From: Roseibium sp.
GTDB taxonomy: Bacteria > Pseudomonadota > Alphaproteobacteria > Rhizobiales > Stappiaceae
Assembly (NCBI RefSeq): GCF_025698965.1
Contig: NZ_JAILWL010000011.1
Coordinates: forward strand, 1 to 33,924
DNA length: 33,924 nt
Direction: 5' to 3'
Of the stretch, positions 1-8,631 are shown one piece after another. The position numbers were made by a program, and so were the translations under genes. The notes beneath the pieces are model-generated. The model was not told the DNA's origin. It was given only the letters and a program-made list of their open reading frames with translations, and ran no database searches. The stretch's first letter is position 1, and every line of letters starts with the position of its first letter.

Positions 1-1710
1 GAAGTAAGGGTCAGCGCACGAGGGTATCTCGGACGGCGCGGCGGCGTCGACCTGATGGTCTCCGTCAACCCGCAAAGCATGGAAAAGGACGTACAGAGCA
101 TCGAGCCGGGCGGCTATTTTGTGTATGATTGCACCAAGCCTCTGGCACAGCATCTCAAACGGGACGACATCCACTATTTCGGCGTGCCCTTTACCGAAAT
201 GTGCATGAAGGAATTCTCGCCGCCTCGCCTGCAGCAGCTTTTGAAAAACGTTGTCTATGTCGGCACTCTGGCCGCCCTGCTGGACGTCGATTTTGCTGTC
301 TTGAAAGGACTGCTCCACGACCAGTTCAAGGGCAAGGAAAAGCTGATTTCCTCAAACGTACACGCGCTGGAAATGGGCTATCAGTACGCCATGGACAATT
401 TCCAGTGTCCATTGCCGATCCGGCTTGAGAAAAACTTCAATATCGCCCCGCATATTCTTGAAGCCCCCCATATCCTGATGAACGGCAACACGGCGACGGC
501 GCTTGGTGCCATTTATGGCGGTGCAACCGTTGCGGCCTGGTATCCGATTACACCGTCGACGTCTGTCGTCGATGCCTTCGCCAAATATGCAAAGCGGATG
601 CGCATCGACCCGGGCAGCGGCAAGAAGAACTACGCCATCGTTCAGGCCGAAGACGAGCTGGCGGCGATGGGCATGGTTGTAGGCGCAAGCTGGAACGGCG
701 CACGGGCTTTTACTGCCACCTCGGGTCCGGGTCTTTCGCTCATGAGCGAATTCCTGGGGCTGGCCTATTTTGCCGAAGTTCCTGTGGTTCTGATCGATGT
801 TCAGCGTTCTGGCCCGTCCACGGGCATGCCGACGCGCAGCCAGCAGTCGGACATCCTGGCCGCCGCCTATGCCAGCCATGGCGACACCAAACAGGTCCTT
901 CTGTTCCCTGCAACACCTCGGGAATGTTTCGACATGACCGTCGAGGCGTTTGACCTTGCCGAGCGACTGCAGACCCCGGTCATCATGATGTCGGATCTGG
1001 ATCTTGGCATGAACGACTGGATGTCCCCACCCCTTGAATGGGACGACAATTATCAGATGGACCGCGGTAAGGTGCTGGATGCCGAGGCGCTGGAAAACGC
1101 CACTGACTGGGGCCGATACAAGGATGTTGACAACGACGGCATCTGCTATCGGACCCTGCCGGGCACCCATCCTGAAAAAGGTGCCTATTTTACCCGTGGC
1201 TCGTCGAAGAACGAAAACGCAATCTATTCCGAAAGCGGCGAAGACTACGTGCGGAATGTGGACCGTCTCCTGCGCAAGTTCGAAACCGCCAAGCAGTTGG
1301 TTCCCCGTCCCAAGACCCACCCGCCGATCGAGGTCAAGAAACCCAAAACAAAACTGAAGCTCGGAGCACTCTTTTTCGGCACCAGTGCGTCACCGAGCTA
1401 TGAGGCGGTCGAGATGCTTGCTGCCGAAGGGTATCCCATCGACACGATGCGCATTCGCGCCTTCCCCTTCCATGAAAGCCTCGACCAGTTCATCGATGAA
1501 CACGACCTATCATTCGTGATCGAGCAGAACCGCGACGGGCAGATGCGCCAGTTGATCATGAACGAATGCGAAGTGCCAAGAAACAAGCTGATATCGGTAT
1601 TGAACTATTCCGGCACGCCGATAACGGCACGCATGATCGCCGATCAGATCCGCAAGACCCTGAAAACGAAAAGCGCTGATGTGGTTCGCCTGCATCCGGA
1701 GATTGCCTGA
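1..1710 (+). CDS. 2-oxoacid:acceptor oxidoreductase, fused gamma/alpha subunit (5' partial)
   Basis: This is the large subunit of a ferredoxin-type 2-oxoacid oxidoreductase, which decarboxylates a 2-oxoacid to acyl-CoA and passes electrons to an acceptor. The frame is open to the first base of the window, and the residues before the first ATG (position 55) read GYLGRRGGVDLM, typical of the gamma domain, so the gene starts upstream. Visible order: the end of the gamma domain (NPQSMEKDV), the pyrimidine-binding alpha domain (WYPITPSTS, ATSGPGLSLMSE, RSGPSTGMPT) and a transketolase C-terminal-like domain (GTSASPSYEAV, FVIEQNRDGQ). The stop overlaps the next start as TGATG, so it is coupled to the beta subunit. 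The substrate (2-oxoglutarate, pyruvate or another) cannot be read from the sequence. Confidence 0.9.
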   Translation, partial: EVRVSARGYLGRRGGVDLMVSVNPQSMEKDVQSIEPGGYFVYDCTKPLAQHLKRDDIHYFGVPFTEMCMKEFSPPRLQQLLKNVVYVGTLAALLDVDFAVLKGLLHDQFKGKEKLISSNVHALEMGYQYAMDNFQCPLPIRLEKNFNIAPHILEAPHILMNGNTATALGAIYGGATVAAWYPITPSTSVVDAFAKYAKRMRIDPGSGKKNYAIVQAEDELAAMGMVVGASWNGARAFTATSGPGLSLMSEFLGLAYFAEVPVVLIDVQRSGPSTGMPTRSQQSDILAAAYASHGDTKQVLLFPATPRECFDMTVEAFDLAERLQTPVIMMSDLDLGMNDWMSPPLEWDDNYQMDRGKVLDAEALENATDWGRYKDVDNDGICYRTLPGTHPEKGAYFTRGSSKNENAIYSESGEDYVRNVDRLLRKFETAKQLVPRPKTHPPIEVKKPKTKLKLGALFFGTSASPSYEAVEMLAAEGYPIDTMRIRAFPFHESLDQFIDEHDLSFVIEQNRDGQMRQLIMNECEVPRNKLISVLNYSGTPITARMIADQIRKTLKTKSADVVRLHPEIA

Positions 1711-2759
1711 TGTCCTATATCAAACCGAATTTCCGTCATCCGCGCCTTCCGGTTAATACGCTCGGCTATACGGTCGCCGACTACGACGGAGCGATCTCGA
1801 CGCTGTGTGCGGGCTGCGGACACGACAGCATTTCTGGTGCAATCCGCAACGCCTGTTTCCTGTCCGCGATCCCGCCCCACCGTATCGCCAAGATTTCCGG
1901 CATCGGCTGTTCGTCGAAAATGCCGACTTATTTCCTTGGCAAATCGCACGGTTTCAATTCGGTTCACGGGCGCATGCCGTCCGTCGCCACAGGTGCCAGC
2001 CTGGCCAACCGCAGCCTGACCTATATCGGGGTTTCCGGCGACGGAGATACGGCGTCCATCGGCATGGGACAGTTCGTTCATCTGGTCCGACGCAATGTGA
2101 ACATGACCTATATTGTCGCGAACAATGGCTGCTATGGTCTCACCAAAGGGCAGGACAGCGCCACGGCGGATCACTGCTCGGTCAGCAAATACGGTGATGT
2201 GAACCCGTTTGACGGCATCGATCTGGCCGGATTGGCCCTGCTTCAGGGGGCAAGCTTTGTCGCCCGCAGTTTTTCCGGCGACAAGGAACAGCTCGAACCG
2301 CTGATCCGCGCCGCCATGGCTCACAACGGATTTGCCTTCATCGATGTGGTCTCACCCTGTGTCACCTTTAACAATCACTCGGGCTCGACCAAAAGCTATT
2401 CGGCAACCCGCGATCATCTGGACGTGATGCCATTGGATTTCGTACCGATGCGCGAAGAAATCCGCACGCAATATTCCGAGGGCACCAGCAAAAGCGTCAC
2501 CTTGCATGATGGTTCAGTCATTCACCTGCACAAGGCCGACACCAGCTTTGCAACAGATGACCGCACCGGATCGATCAATGCAATACAGCAGGCCAAGGAA
2601 GACGGACGGATCCTCACCGGTCTTTTGTTCCTGGACCCGGATACCCACGACCTGAACCACAATCTGGATATCGCTTCACGTCCACTGAACGAGCTTGGTA
2701 AAGACGAGCTCTGCCCCGGGAGCAAGGTTCTGGACAGTATCAACGAAGGCCTGCGCTGA
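1710..2759 (+). CDS. 2-oxoacid:acceptor oxidoreductase, beta subunit
   Basis: This is the thiamine-diphosphate-binding beta subunit and partner of the preceding alpha/gamma protein. The 349-residue length is normal for KorB-type subunits. The TPP signature is visible as GDGD (residues 110-113) followed by NNGCYGLTKGQ. Cysteines C33 and C36 (LCAGCGHD), C67 (GIGCSSK) and C217 (SPCVTFNN) match the four ligands of the single [4Fe-4S] cluster in this family. The ATG shares one base with the upstream stop. The gene converges on the soeC end of the sulfonate operon and has no obvious link to it. KorB is the closest named type, but substrate specificity is unassigned. Confidence 0.9.
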   Translation: MSYIKPNFRHPRLPVNTLGYTVADYDGAISTLCAGCGHDSISGAIRNACFLSAIPPHRIAKISGIGCSSKMPTYFLGKSHGFNSVHGRMPSVATGASLANRSLTYIGVSGDGDTASIGMGQFVHLVRRNVNMTYIVANNGCYGLTKGQDSATADHCSVSKYGDVNPFDGIDLAGLALLQGASFVARSFSGDKEQLEPLIRAAMAHNGFAFIDVVSPCVTFNNHSGSTKSYSATRDHLDVMPLDFVPMREEIRTQYSEGTSKSVTLHDGSVIHLHKADTSFATDDRTGSINAIQQAKEDGRILTGLLFLDPDTHDLNHNLDIASRPLNELGKDELCPGSKVLDSINEGLR

Positions 2760-2935
2760 CGCATTGAACTCGGGCATCTTAATAGTCGCCAGTCGGTTTC
2801 CAACCGCACACGATGCAAGGACTATTGTAGTTGTGGCAGTGTCGACGACCAGTCGATCACCGAAAATGGCGTCGCTGTCTATGTGGTCGTGACCGCTTAA
2901 GTCCTGAAACTTCCGGAAACAAAACAAGCAATCTT

Positions 2936-2983
2936 GTTCACACCAACCGCCTGTCACTCAAGTGACTGGAGGTTGGTGCGAAC
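2936..2983. terminator. Convergent-gene hairpin, possible bidirectional terminator
   Basis: A near-perfect inverted repeat has arms 2936-2958 and 2961-2983, with 20 of 23 positions complementary around a 2-base centre. It lies between the beta-subunit stop (2759) and the soeC stop (3008), which converge. No T-run follows on either strand, so Rho-independent termination is not assured. It could instead protect mRNA 3' ends. Confidence 0.55.
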
Positions 2984-3007
2984 GGAACCACGAATGCTGA
3001 GGGCCGA

Positions 3008-3904
3008 CTATCCCGCGACGGCCTGTGCGCTGCGAGCACCATAATAGAGCCCGACAACATGCTCCGCTTCAGCAAAGAAAAGCCAGCGGGAGGCAAATGT
3101 CCCGATCAGATAACAAAGAATCGCAAGCGCTGCCGATACGATCCCCTGGGGCAGAAGGATCAGAACCGCAATCGGCAGAACGATCATGAAGACAAAGGCA
3201 ATCACCCGCAGCTTTTGCGCATGCTTGCGCCCGACCACGTGAACCATCTCCTTCAACAGATAGTTTGTTCCCGTATGCGGTGGTTCAAACAGACGCGCTG
3301 CTCCGATATCGCCCAGTCCGGTCGCACTTTCGATCGTGTGACCCCGCTCTTCAAACCTTCGATCTCCTAGCACCCAGTGCAAAATCTGCACGATCCCGGC
3401 CACCACAAGCAACGCTAAAGCCACTGCACTTTGCTGAGCAAGGATTGCGCCCCCGGCCAGAGACAATGTGAGCAGATGAAGTGGCGTCAGCCAGTGGTTC
3501 CAGCGGGGGACCGTCATGAGTTGCGCATAAATCATCGAAGTCGCCACAACTGTCGCAACTGACAGGGCAGCACCAAGCCAGCCGAGCAACCCGGCGGATA
3601 TGTCCAGAAAAACCGCAGCAAAGGCATATAATCCCATCGCCACCAGCGCCAACGACGAAAGCCACGCTTCTCTTGAAAGCCAGCTGGTCTTCCATTGCGT
3701 GAAGGCTTTCAAAGCCCGCTGCGGATTGCCAAGGTGAAAGGTGGAGGCCACAAGCCCGCCAACGGCCAGCGCAAAAGCAAGGGCGAAATAGAAAAATGCC
3801 TCCCACCCGGTCACCTGCGGCAGGCCAAGGCCCAGAAAACTCAGCAATCCGAACCCGAGACCGGACAGCACGGTAAAGACGATAACGGACGGTGCCGGAT
3901 GCAT
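3008..3904 (-). CDS. soeC: Sulfite dehydrogenase membrane anchor SoeC (NrfD/DmsC family)
   Basis: This is a predicted integral membrane subunit of about 298 residues that anchors the molybdoenzyme on the cytoplasmic face and passes electrons to the quinone pool. The sequence is a string of hydrophobic helices (for example VIVFTVLSGLGFGLLSFLG near the N-terminus), consistent with about eight membrane spans of the DmsC type. I chose the ATG at 3904 (MHPAPSV) because it overlaps the soeB stop as TGATG; a start ten codons upstream would lie inside soeB. The family alone does not separate DMSO, polysulfide and sulfite enzymes. The Soe call rests on the xsc operon context and the lack of export signals on the partners. 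Confidence 0.8.
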   Translation of the reverse strand: MHPAPSVIVFTVLSGLGFGLLSFLGLGLPQVTGWEAFFYFALAFALAVGGLVASTFHLGNPQRALKAFTQWKTSWLSREAWLSSLALVAMGLYAFAAVFLDISAGLLGWLGAALSVATVVATSMIYAQLMTVPRWNHWLTPLHLLTLSLAGGAILAQQSAVALALLVVAGIVQILHWVLGDRRFEERGHTIESATGLGDIGAARLFEPPHTGTNYLLKEMVHVVGRKHAQKLRVIAFVFMIVLPIAVLILLPQGIVSAALAILCYLIGTFASRWLFFAEAEHVVGLYYGARSAQAVAG

Positions 3905-4653
3905 CAGATCGCCTCCAGAGCTTTGTCGAGCCACTTCAGGAACCCTTTCGGCTCCCCGGCGACCGGTTCCAATGCAGGCGATAGAACATCCATGTCGGGC
4001 AGTTGATCCTTGGGACGAGGCGGCAGATACTTGTTTGTCGGCTGTGTCCCCTGTTCGGGCATCAGGTCAAAACCGCCACGTTCGGCCACCAGCATCGAAA
4101 CCTCGCTTGAAGGGTCACCAAGATCACCGAAATGGCGCGCGCCTGCCGGGCAGGTGCGCACACAAGCCGGAATGCGATCTTCCTCCGGCAGGTTCTCGTT
4201 GTAGATACGATCCACACAGAGTGTGCATTTCTTCATGACACCGGCAGCGAGATCCAGTTCCCTCGCGCCATATGGACAAGCCCAGGCGCACAGTCCGCAA
4301 CCGATACAGGCATCCTCTTCCACCAGCACAATGCCATCTTCCTGGCGTTTGTAGCTGGCACCCGTCGGGCACACGGTCACACATGGCGCATCGTCGCAAT
4401 GCAGGCAGGATTTTGGAAAATGCACTGTCTGACTGCAACCGCCGGCCCGCGGTTCGACTTCATAGGAATGGACACGGTTCAGGAAGGTCCCCGATGGATT
4501 GCTGCCATAGGCATCCATATCGCTCAGCGGAGCGCCGTAGTTTTCCGTATTCCAGCCTTTACAGGCGGTCACACAGGCGTGACAGCCGACACATGTGTCC
4601 AGGTCAATGACAAGGCCGAGTTTCTTTTCGCTCGTTTCCGGCAACTGGGTCAT
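3904..4653 (-). CDS. soeB: Sulfite dehydrogenase iron-sulfur subunit SoeB
   Basis: This 249-residue ferredoxin-like electron-transfer subunit carries four cysteine groups: C21/C24/C27/C31, C83/C86/C91/C95, C116/C119/C122/C126 and C143/C146/C164/C168. That is enough for four [4Fe-4S] clusters, as in DmsB, PsrB and SoeB. There is no signal peptide, which fits a cytoplasmic complex. The start overlaps the soeA stop as ATGA, and the stop overlaps the soeC start as TGATG, so all three subunits appear translationally coupled. Its job would be to carry electrons from the molybdenum subunit to the membrane anchor. Confidence 0.85.
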   Translation of the reverse strand: MTQLPETSEKKLGLVIDLDTCVGCHACVTACKGWNTENYGAPLSDMDAYGSNPSGTFLNRVHSYEVEPRAGGCSQTVHFPKSCLHCDDAPCVTVCPTGASYKRQEDGIVLVEEDACIGCGLCAWACPYGARELDLAAGVMKKCTLCVDRIYNENLPEEDRIPACVRTCPAGARHFGDLGDPSSEVSMLVAERGGFDLMPEQGTQPTNKYLPPRPKDQLPDMDVLSPALEPVAGEPKGFLKWLDKALEAI

Positions 4654-7472
4654 TTGCTCACCTTCTGACGAACCACGGCAGGTCCTTCCCCGACCGGCGA
4701 TTTCAAGGCACCGAAGACGGGCTGGCTCTCCTCTGGTGCTGTCACTTTTTCAATGCGGACGCGAAGATCGAACCAGGCCGCCTGCCCGGTAATCGGGTCG
4801 GAGTTCGCCCATCTCATGCCATCGCCCTTCGATGGCAGCAATTCATGGATCAGGTGGTTCAGAAGAAACCCCTTTGTTGCCTCCGGCGCGTCATCTTCAA
4901 GTGCCCAGGCCCCTTTGCGTTTACCGATGGCATTCCACGTCCAGACGGTGTTTTCGTTGAGCCCGGCCATGTGGGCGACCGGCACCGTGATCTGTCCATG
5001 AATGGATGTCACCTGTGCCCAATCGCCATCTTCAAACCCGTGCTGCTGCCAGATTTTCGTTGGCACATAAAGCGGATTGCGCCCGTGGATCTGCCGCAGC
5101 CAGGCATTCTGACTTCCCCAGGAGTGGTACATCGCCATTGGCCGTTGCGTGAGCGCATGCACCGGGTACTGCTCAGGATCGACCACCGTCTCCTCCAGGA
5201 CCGGATACCAGGTCGGCAACGGATCCAGACACTCAAGGATCTGCTGGCGCAGGTGATCCGGAGGCTGCCGCTCGCCATGTCCCTCCGCTGCAAGTTGCAG
5301 CCGTCTGAGAGGTTCGACATAGAGCTGAAAGAGATAGGGCTGTGGTTTGTCGTAAAATCCGAGGCCGACCGCCCAGTCCTGATAGGCCCGGTTCCAGGGT
5401 TTGTAAAAAGCCGCTTCATCCGGCACATGTTCGACAAAAAAGCTGCCGTTCTCGATGTATTTTTCAAGTTGATCCGGATTGATATCTCCCCGACCGGTCT
5501 TTGTACCGTCGCCACGGAACCCGGCAAGCGGACCGATTCCGGGCCGGCGCTGATGATTGACGATGTAATCGGCATAGTCTTCGTAACGAGCCTCGCCATT
5601 CTCATCGATAAATCCGGGAAGACCGAGCCTCGCTCCCAGATCGATCAGAACTGACTGAAACCCGCGCACGTCCCTGTCCGGTTCGACCACCGGCCAGCGG
5701 ATCGCATCTGCCGCAGCTTCCGCTTCACAGATCGGCCTGTCCAGAAGCGAGATACAGTCATGCCGCTCCAGATAGGTGGTATCGGGCAGGATCAGATCCG
5801 CATAAGCGACCATCTCGGAGGAATAGGCGTCGGAGTAGATGATGCGCGGAATGACATAGTCTCCGTTCTCATCCTTGTCCGTCAGCATTTCCATGACACC
5901 ACGCGTGTTCATGGACGAGTTCCAGGCCATGTTGGCCATATAGAGGAACAGCGTGTCGATCTTGTAGGGGTCGCCCGCATGTGCATTGGAAATGACCATA
6001 TGCATCAGGCCATGCGCTGAGAGCGGATTCTCCCAGGTGAATGCCTTGTCGATCCGCGCGGGAGATCCGTCTTCCTTGAAGGCAAGATCTGCCGGTCCGC
6101 GAACAAAACCAAGATGGGGACCATCAAGCGGACAGTCCGGTTTTGAATGACAATGAGGTGTCGGATGTGCCTCGACCGGCTTCGGGTAAGGCGGCTTGAA
6201 ACGGAACCCGCCAGGGACCTCGACAGTTCCAAGGAGGATTTGCAGGACGTGAAGCGTCCGACAGGTCTGAAAGCCGTTGGAATGCGCTGAAATCCCGCGC
6301 ATGGCATGAAAGCTCACCGGTCTTCCGGTCATCGTCTCATGCCGTTTGCCGCGAAAATCCGTCCAGGGTTGGTCGAGTTCGAATGCTTCTTCAAATGCAA
6401 CCCGGGCCAGTTCGGCGGCGATCGATTTAATGCGCCCGGCGCTGACACCGCATCGCTCGCCAACGGCTTCGGGGCTGTAGTCTTCCGAAAGGAAACGTTC
6501 GGCAAGGTGTTGGAAGACAGTCCGGTGCGTCACCCCGTCCATTTCAACACTGGCTGCCAGATTGGGTTTGACGCCAGGCTCGTCGAACGGTGTTAGCGTG
6601 CCGGTGGTTCGGTCGACAACAAGCGGCTTGCCGTCACTGTCCCGCAGCAGAAGGCCGTTGTCCGGAGACCCGGGTGTCTCGTTGAGCAGACAGGGTGCGT
6701 TGGTAAAGTTTGCAAGATACTTCAGATCTATCTTGCCGGCCTTCAAAAGCAGATGGATCAGCGCGGAAATAAAAAGCCCGTCTGTTCCGGGCGTGATGCC
6801 GACCCATTCGTCGGCGATTGCGTTGTATCCGGAGCGGATCGGATTGACCCCGATCACCTTGCCTCCGCGAGCCTTCAGCTTGCCGAGCCCCATCTTGATC
6901 GGATTGGAATCGTGGTCCTCCGCCACTCCGAAAATCATGAAGAGTTTCGTCCGGTCCCAGTCCGGTTGACCGAATTCCCAGAACGCCCCACCCATGGTGT
7001 AGATACCGGCGGTCGCCATGTTGACCGAGCAGAACCCGCCATGGGCCGCATAGTTCGGAGTACCGAAATTCTGGGCCCAGAAACTCGTAAAACTCTGCGA
7101 CTGATCCCGGCCGGTGAAAAAAGCAAGTTTCTCCGGAGAAGACTTGCGGATCGGCTCAAGCCACAAGGTTGCGATCGACAGTGCTTCGTCCCAGGAGATT
7201 TCCTCGAATTCTCCAGACCCGCGCGGCCCGGTTCGTTTCATCGGTGCACGCAACCGGGACGGTGCATTCACCTGCATTATGCCGGAAGACCCTTTGGCGC
7301 AAAGCACGCCCTTGTTGACGGGATGGTCGCGATTGCCTTCGATATAGGCCACCTTGCCATCTTTCATATGCACGTTGATCCCACATCGGCAGGCGCACAT
7401 GTAACAGGTTGTTTTCCGAACTTCGTCAGACACTTTGGGCGAGGTGTCGAGTGCCCGATCTTCAAAAAACAT
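4650..7472 (-). CDS. soeA: Sulfite dehydrogenase molybdopterin subunit SoeA
   Basis: This is a bis-MGD molybdoenzyme of the DMSO reductase superfamily, about 940 residues. Here it is predicted to oxidise the sulfite released by Xsc to sulfate. Near the N-terminus C23, C26, C30 and C58 form a CxxCxxxC...C [4Fe-4S] site. C148 in the HGGFCSVN motif is a candidate molybdenum ligand. There is no twin-arginine signal, which favours cytoplasmic SoeA over periplasmic PsrA/PhsA or DmsA types. I placed the start at the ATG at 7472 (MFFEDRAL) because it overlaps the ackA stop as TGATG; the 23 codons upstream lie inside ackA. A thiosulfate or polysulfide reductase is the main alternative, but the xsc-ackA context argues for sulfite. 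Confidence 0.8.
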   Translation of the reverse strand: MFFEDRALDTSPKVSDEVRKTTCYMCACRCGINVHMKDGKVAYIEGNRDHPVNKGVLCAKGSSGIMQVNAPSRLRAPMKRTGPRGSGEFEEISWDEALSIATLWLEPIRKSSPEKLAFFTGRDQSQSFTSFWAQNFGTPNYAAHGGFCSVNMATAGIYTMGGAFWEFGQPDWDRTKLFMIFGVAEDHDSNPIKMGLGKLKARGGKVIGVNPIRSGYNAIADEWVGITPGTDGLFISALIHLLLKAGKIDLKYLANFTNAPCLLNETPGSPDNGLLLRDSDGKPLVVDRTTGTLTPFDEPGVKPNLAASVEMDGVTHRTVFQHLAERFLSEDYSPEAVGERCGVSAGRIKSIAAELARVAFEEAFELDQPWTDFRGKRHETMTGRPVSFHAMRGISAHSNGFQTCRTLHVLQILLGTVEVPGGFRFKPPYPKPVEAHPTPHCHSKPDCPLDGPHLGFVRGPADLAFKEDGSPARIDKAFTWENPLSAHGLMHMVISNAHAGDPYKIDTLFLYMANMAWNSSMNTRGVMEMLTDKDENGDYVIPRIIYSDAYSSEMVAYADLILPDTTYLERHDCISLLDRPICEAEAAADAIRWPVVEPDRDVRGFQSVLIDLGARLGLPGFIDENGEARYEDYADYIVNHQRRPGIGPLAGFRGDGTKTGRGDINPDQLEKYIENGSFFVEHVPDEAAFYKPWNRAYQDWAVGLGFYDKPQPYLFQLYVEPLRRLQLAAEGHGERQPPDHLRQQILECLDPLPTWYPVLEETVVDPEQYPVHALTQRPMAMYHSWGSQNAWLRQIHGRNPLYVPTKIWQQHGFEDGDWAQVTSIHGQITVPVAHMAGLNENTVWTWNAIGKRKGAWALEDDAPEATKGFLLNHLIHELLPSKGDGMRWANSDPITGQAAWFDLRVRIEKVTAPEESQPVFGALKSPVGEGPAVVRQKVSK

Positions 7473-8611
7473 CAACAGGGCTCCGTAAGGGACAAGGCAT
7501 TTCTGGCAATCATTTCTTCCTCTTCCGCCGGTACGATCCACACCTCCACCCTGGAATCGGCGGCGTGCAATTTTGCTGAACCAGCCTCGTTGGCCTGTTC
7601 GTCGACGTCAACGCCAAGCCATGAAAGACCTTCAAGAATTGTGGATCTTGCCCTGGCATCGTTTTCCCCGATGCCACCGGTGAAGGCGACGGCGTCCAGA
7701 CCGCCCATTGCCGCAATCATCGAACCGGCATGGCGAATGGCCCAATAGCAAAAGTGTTCGACCGCAAATCGGGATTCTTCGGTGTTGAGAGACTGAAGCT
7801 GACGCATGTCCGAAAACCCGCCGAGCGCCAGCAGACCGCTTTCCTTGTTGAGGATATCCGACGTGCGTTCAACTCCGTGTTCCGCCACCATTTTCAGAAC
7901 GACGTTGCCGTCGATGGATCCGCACCGGGTTCCCATGGTCAGACCTTCCAGTGGGGAATAACCCATCGTCGTCGCAACGGACTTGCCGCGGCGAACCGCA
8001 CACAGGCTGGCACCATTTCCAAGGTGAAGCGCCAACAGCCTTTCCGGCACATCTTTTCCGGAAACGCCAGGGAGCTTGTGCACCAGGCTCTGATAGGAAA
8101 TACCGTGAAACCCGTAGCGCTGCAGCCCGGCTTCGGTTTCACTGTCGGGAATGGCGTAACGCCTGGCAACTTCAGGATTGGTCGCGTGAAATGCCGTGTC
8201 GAAGCTCACGCATTGCGCAAGCTCAGGCGCAATCTCGGCAACTGCCCGAATGGCAGCGAGATTGTGCGGATTGTGAAGCGGTGCCAGCGGAATGCAACGA
8301 TCGATTTCCGCAAGAACATCTTCGTTCACCAGGCAAGGGGCAAGAAGGTTACGTCCACCATGCACCACCCGGTGAGCTGCCGCCCGGAGGCTGGAAAGAG
8401 CAATACCCATTTCTTCCAGCGCCCCGAAAATGGCATCCAGCGCGCTGACATGACTGGGGAGCGACAAGCCCACTCCATGAGTGTCCACGATCAACTTTGA
8501 GGCGCCGCCGATTTCGACAGCGCTCCCATAGGTTTTTTTCGACAAGTCCGCTGCGAACACAGCGAACTTGATCGAGGACGATCCGGAATTCAGGACAAGT
8601 ATGTCTCCCAT
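7472..8611 (-). CDS. ackA: Acetate kinase
   Basis: AckA interconverts acetyl phosphate plus ADP with acetate plus ATP. Family motifs are present: LVLNSGSSSIKF at the N-terminus, HRVVHGGR, FDTAFH, YGFHGISY, LHLGNGASLCAV, TMGTRCGSIDG and FTGGIGEND. At 379 residues it is slightly shorter than the usual 400. I preferred ATG 8611 over a GTG one codon upstream. It starts about 20 bases after the xsc stop, and its stop overlaps the soeA start. Its substrate, acetyl phosphate, is the direct product of Xsc, so this enzyme would harvest ATP from sulfonate cleavage. Many taurine degraders carry a phosphotransacetylase here instead; none is visible in this window. Confidence 0.93.
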   Translation of the reverse strand: MGDILVLNSGSSSIKFAVFAADLSKKTYGSAVEIGGASKLIVDTHGVGLSLPSHVSALDAIFGALEEMGIALSSLRAAAHRVVHGGRNLLAPCLVNEDVLAEIDRCIPLAPLHNPHNLAAIRAVAEIAPELAQCVSFDTAFHATNPEVARRYAIPDSETEAGLQRYGFHGISYQSLVHKLPGVSGKDVPERLLALHLGNGASLCAVRRGKSVATTMGYSPLEGLTMGTRCGSIDGNVVLKMVAEHGVERTSDILNKESGLLALGGFSDMRQLQSLNTEESRFAVEHFCYWAIRHAGSMIAAMGGLDAVAFTGGIGENDARARSTILEGLSWLGVDVDEQANEAGSAKLHAADSRVEVWIVPAEEEEMIARNALSLTEPC

Positions 8612-8631
8612 CACACTGTCAGGCCTGCCGG

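Noticed and set aside
3008-7472. DMSO or thiosulfate/polysulfide reductase assignment for the molybdoenzyme
   Set aside because: The catalytic subunit has no Tat signal and the genes are coupled to xsc-ackA, whose product sulfite fits SoeABC better; family motifs alone would not exclude it.
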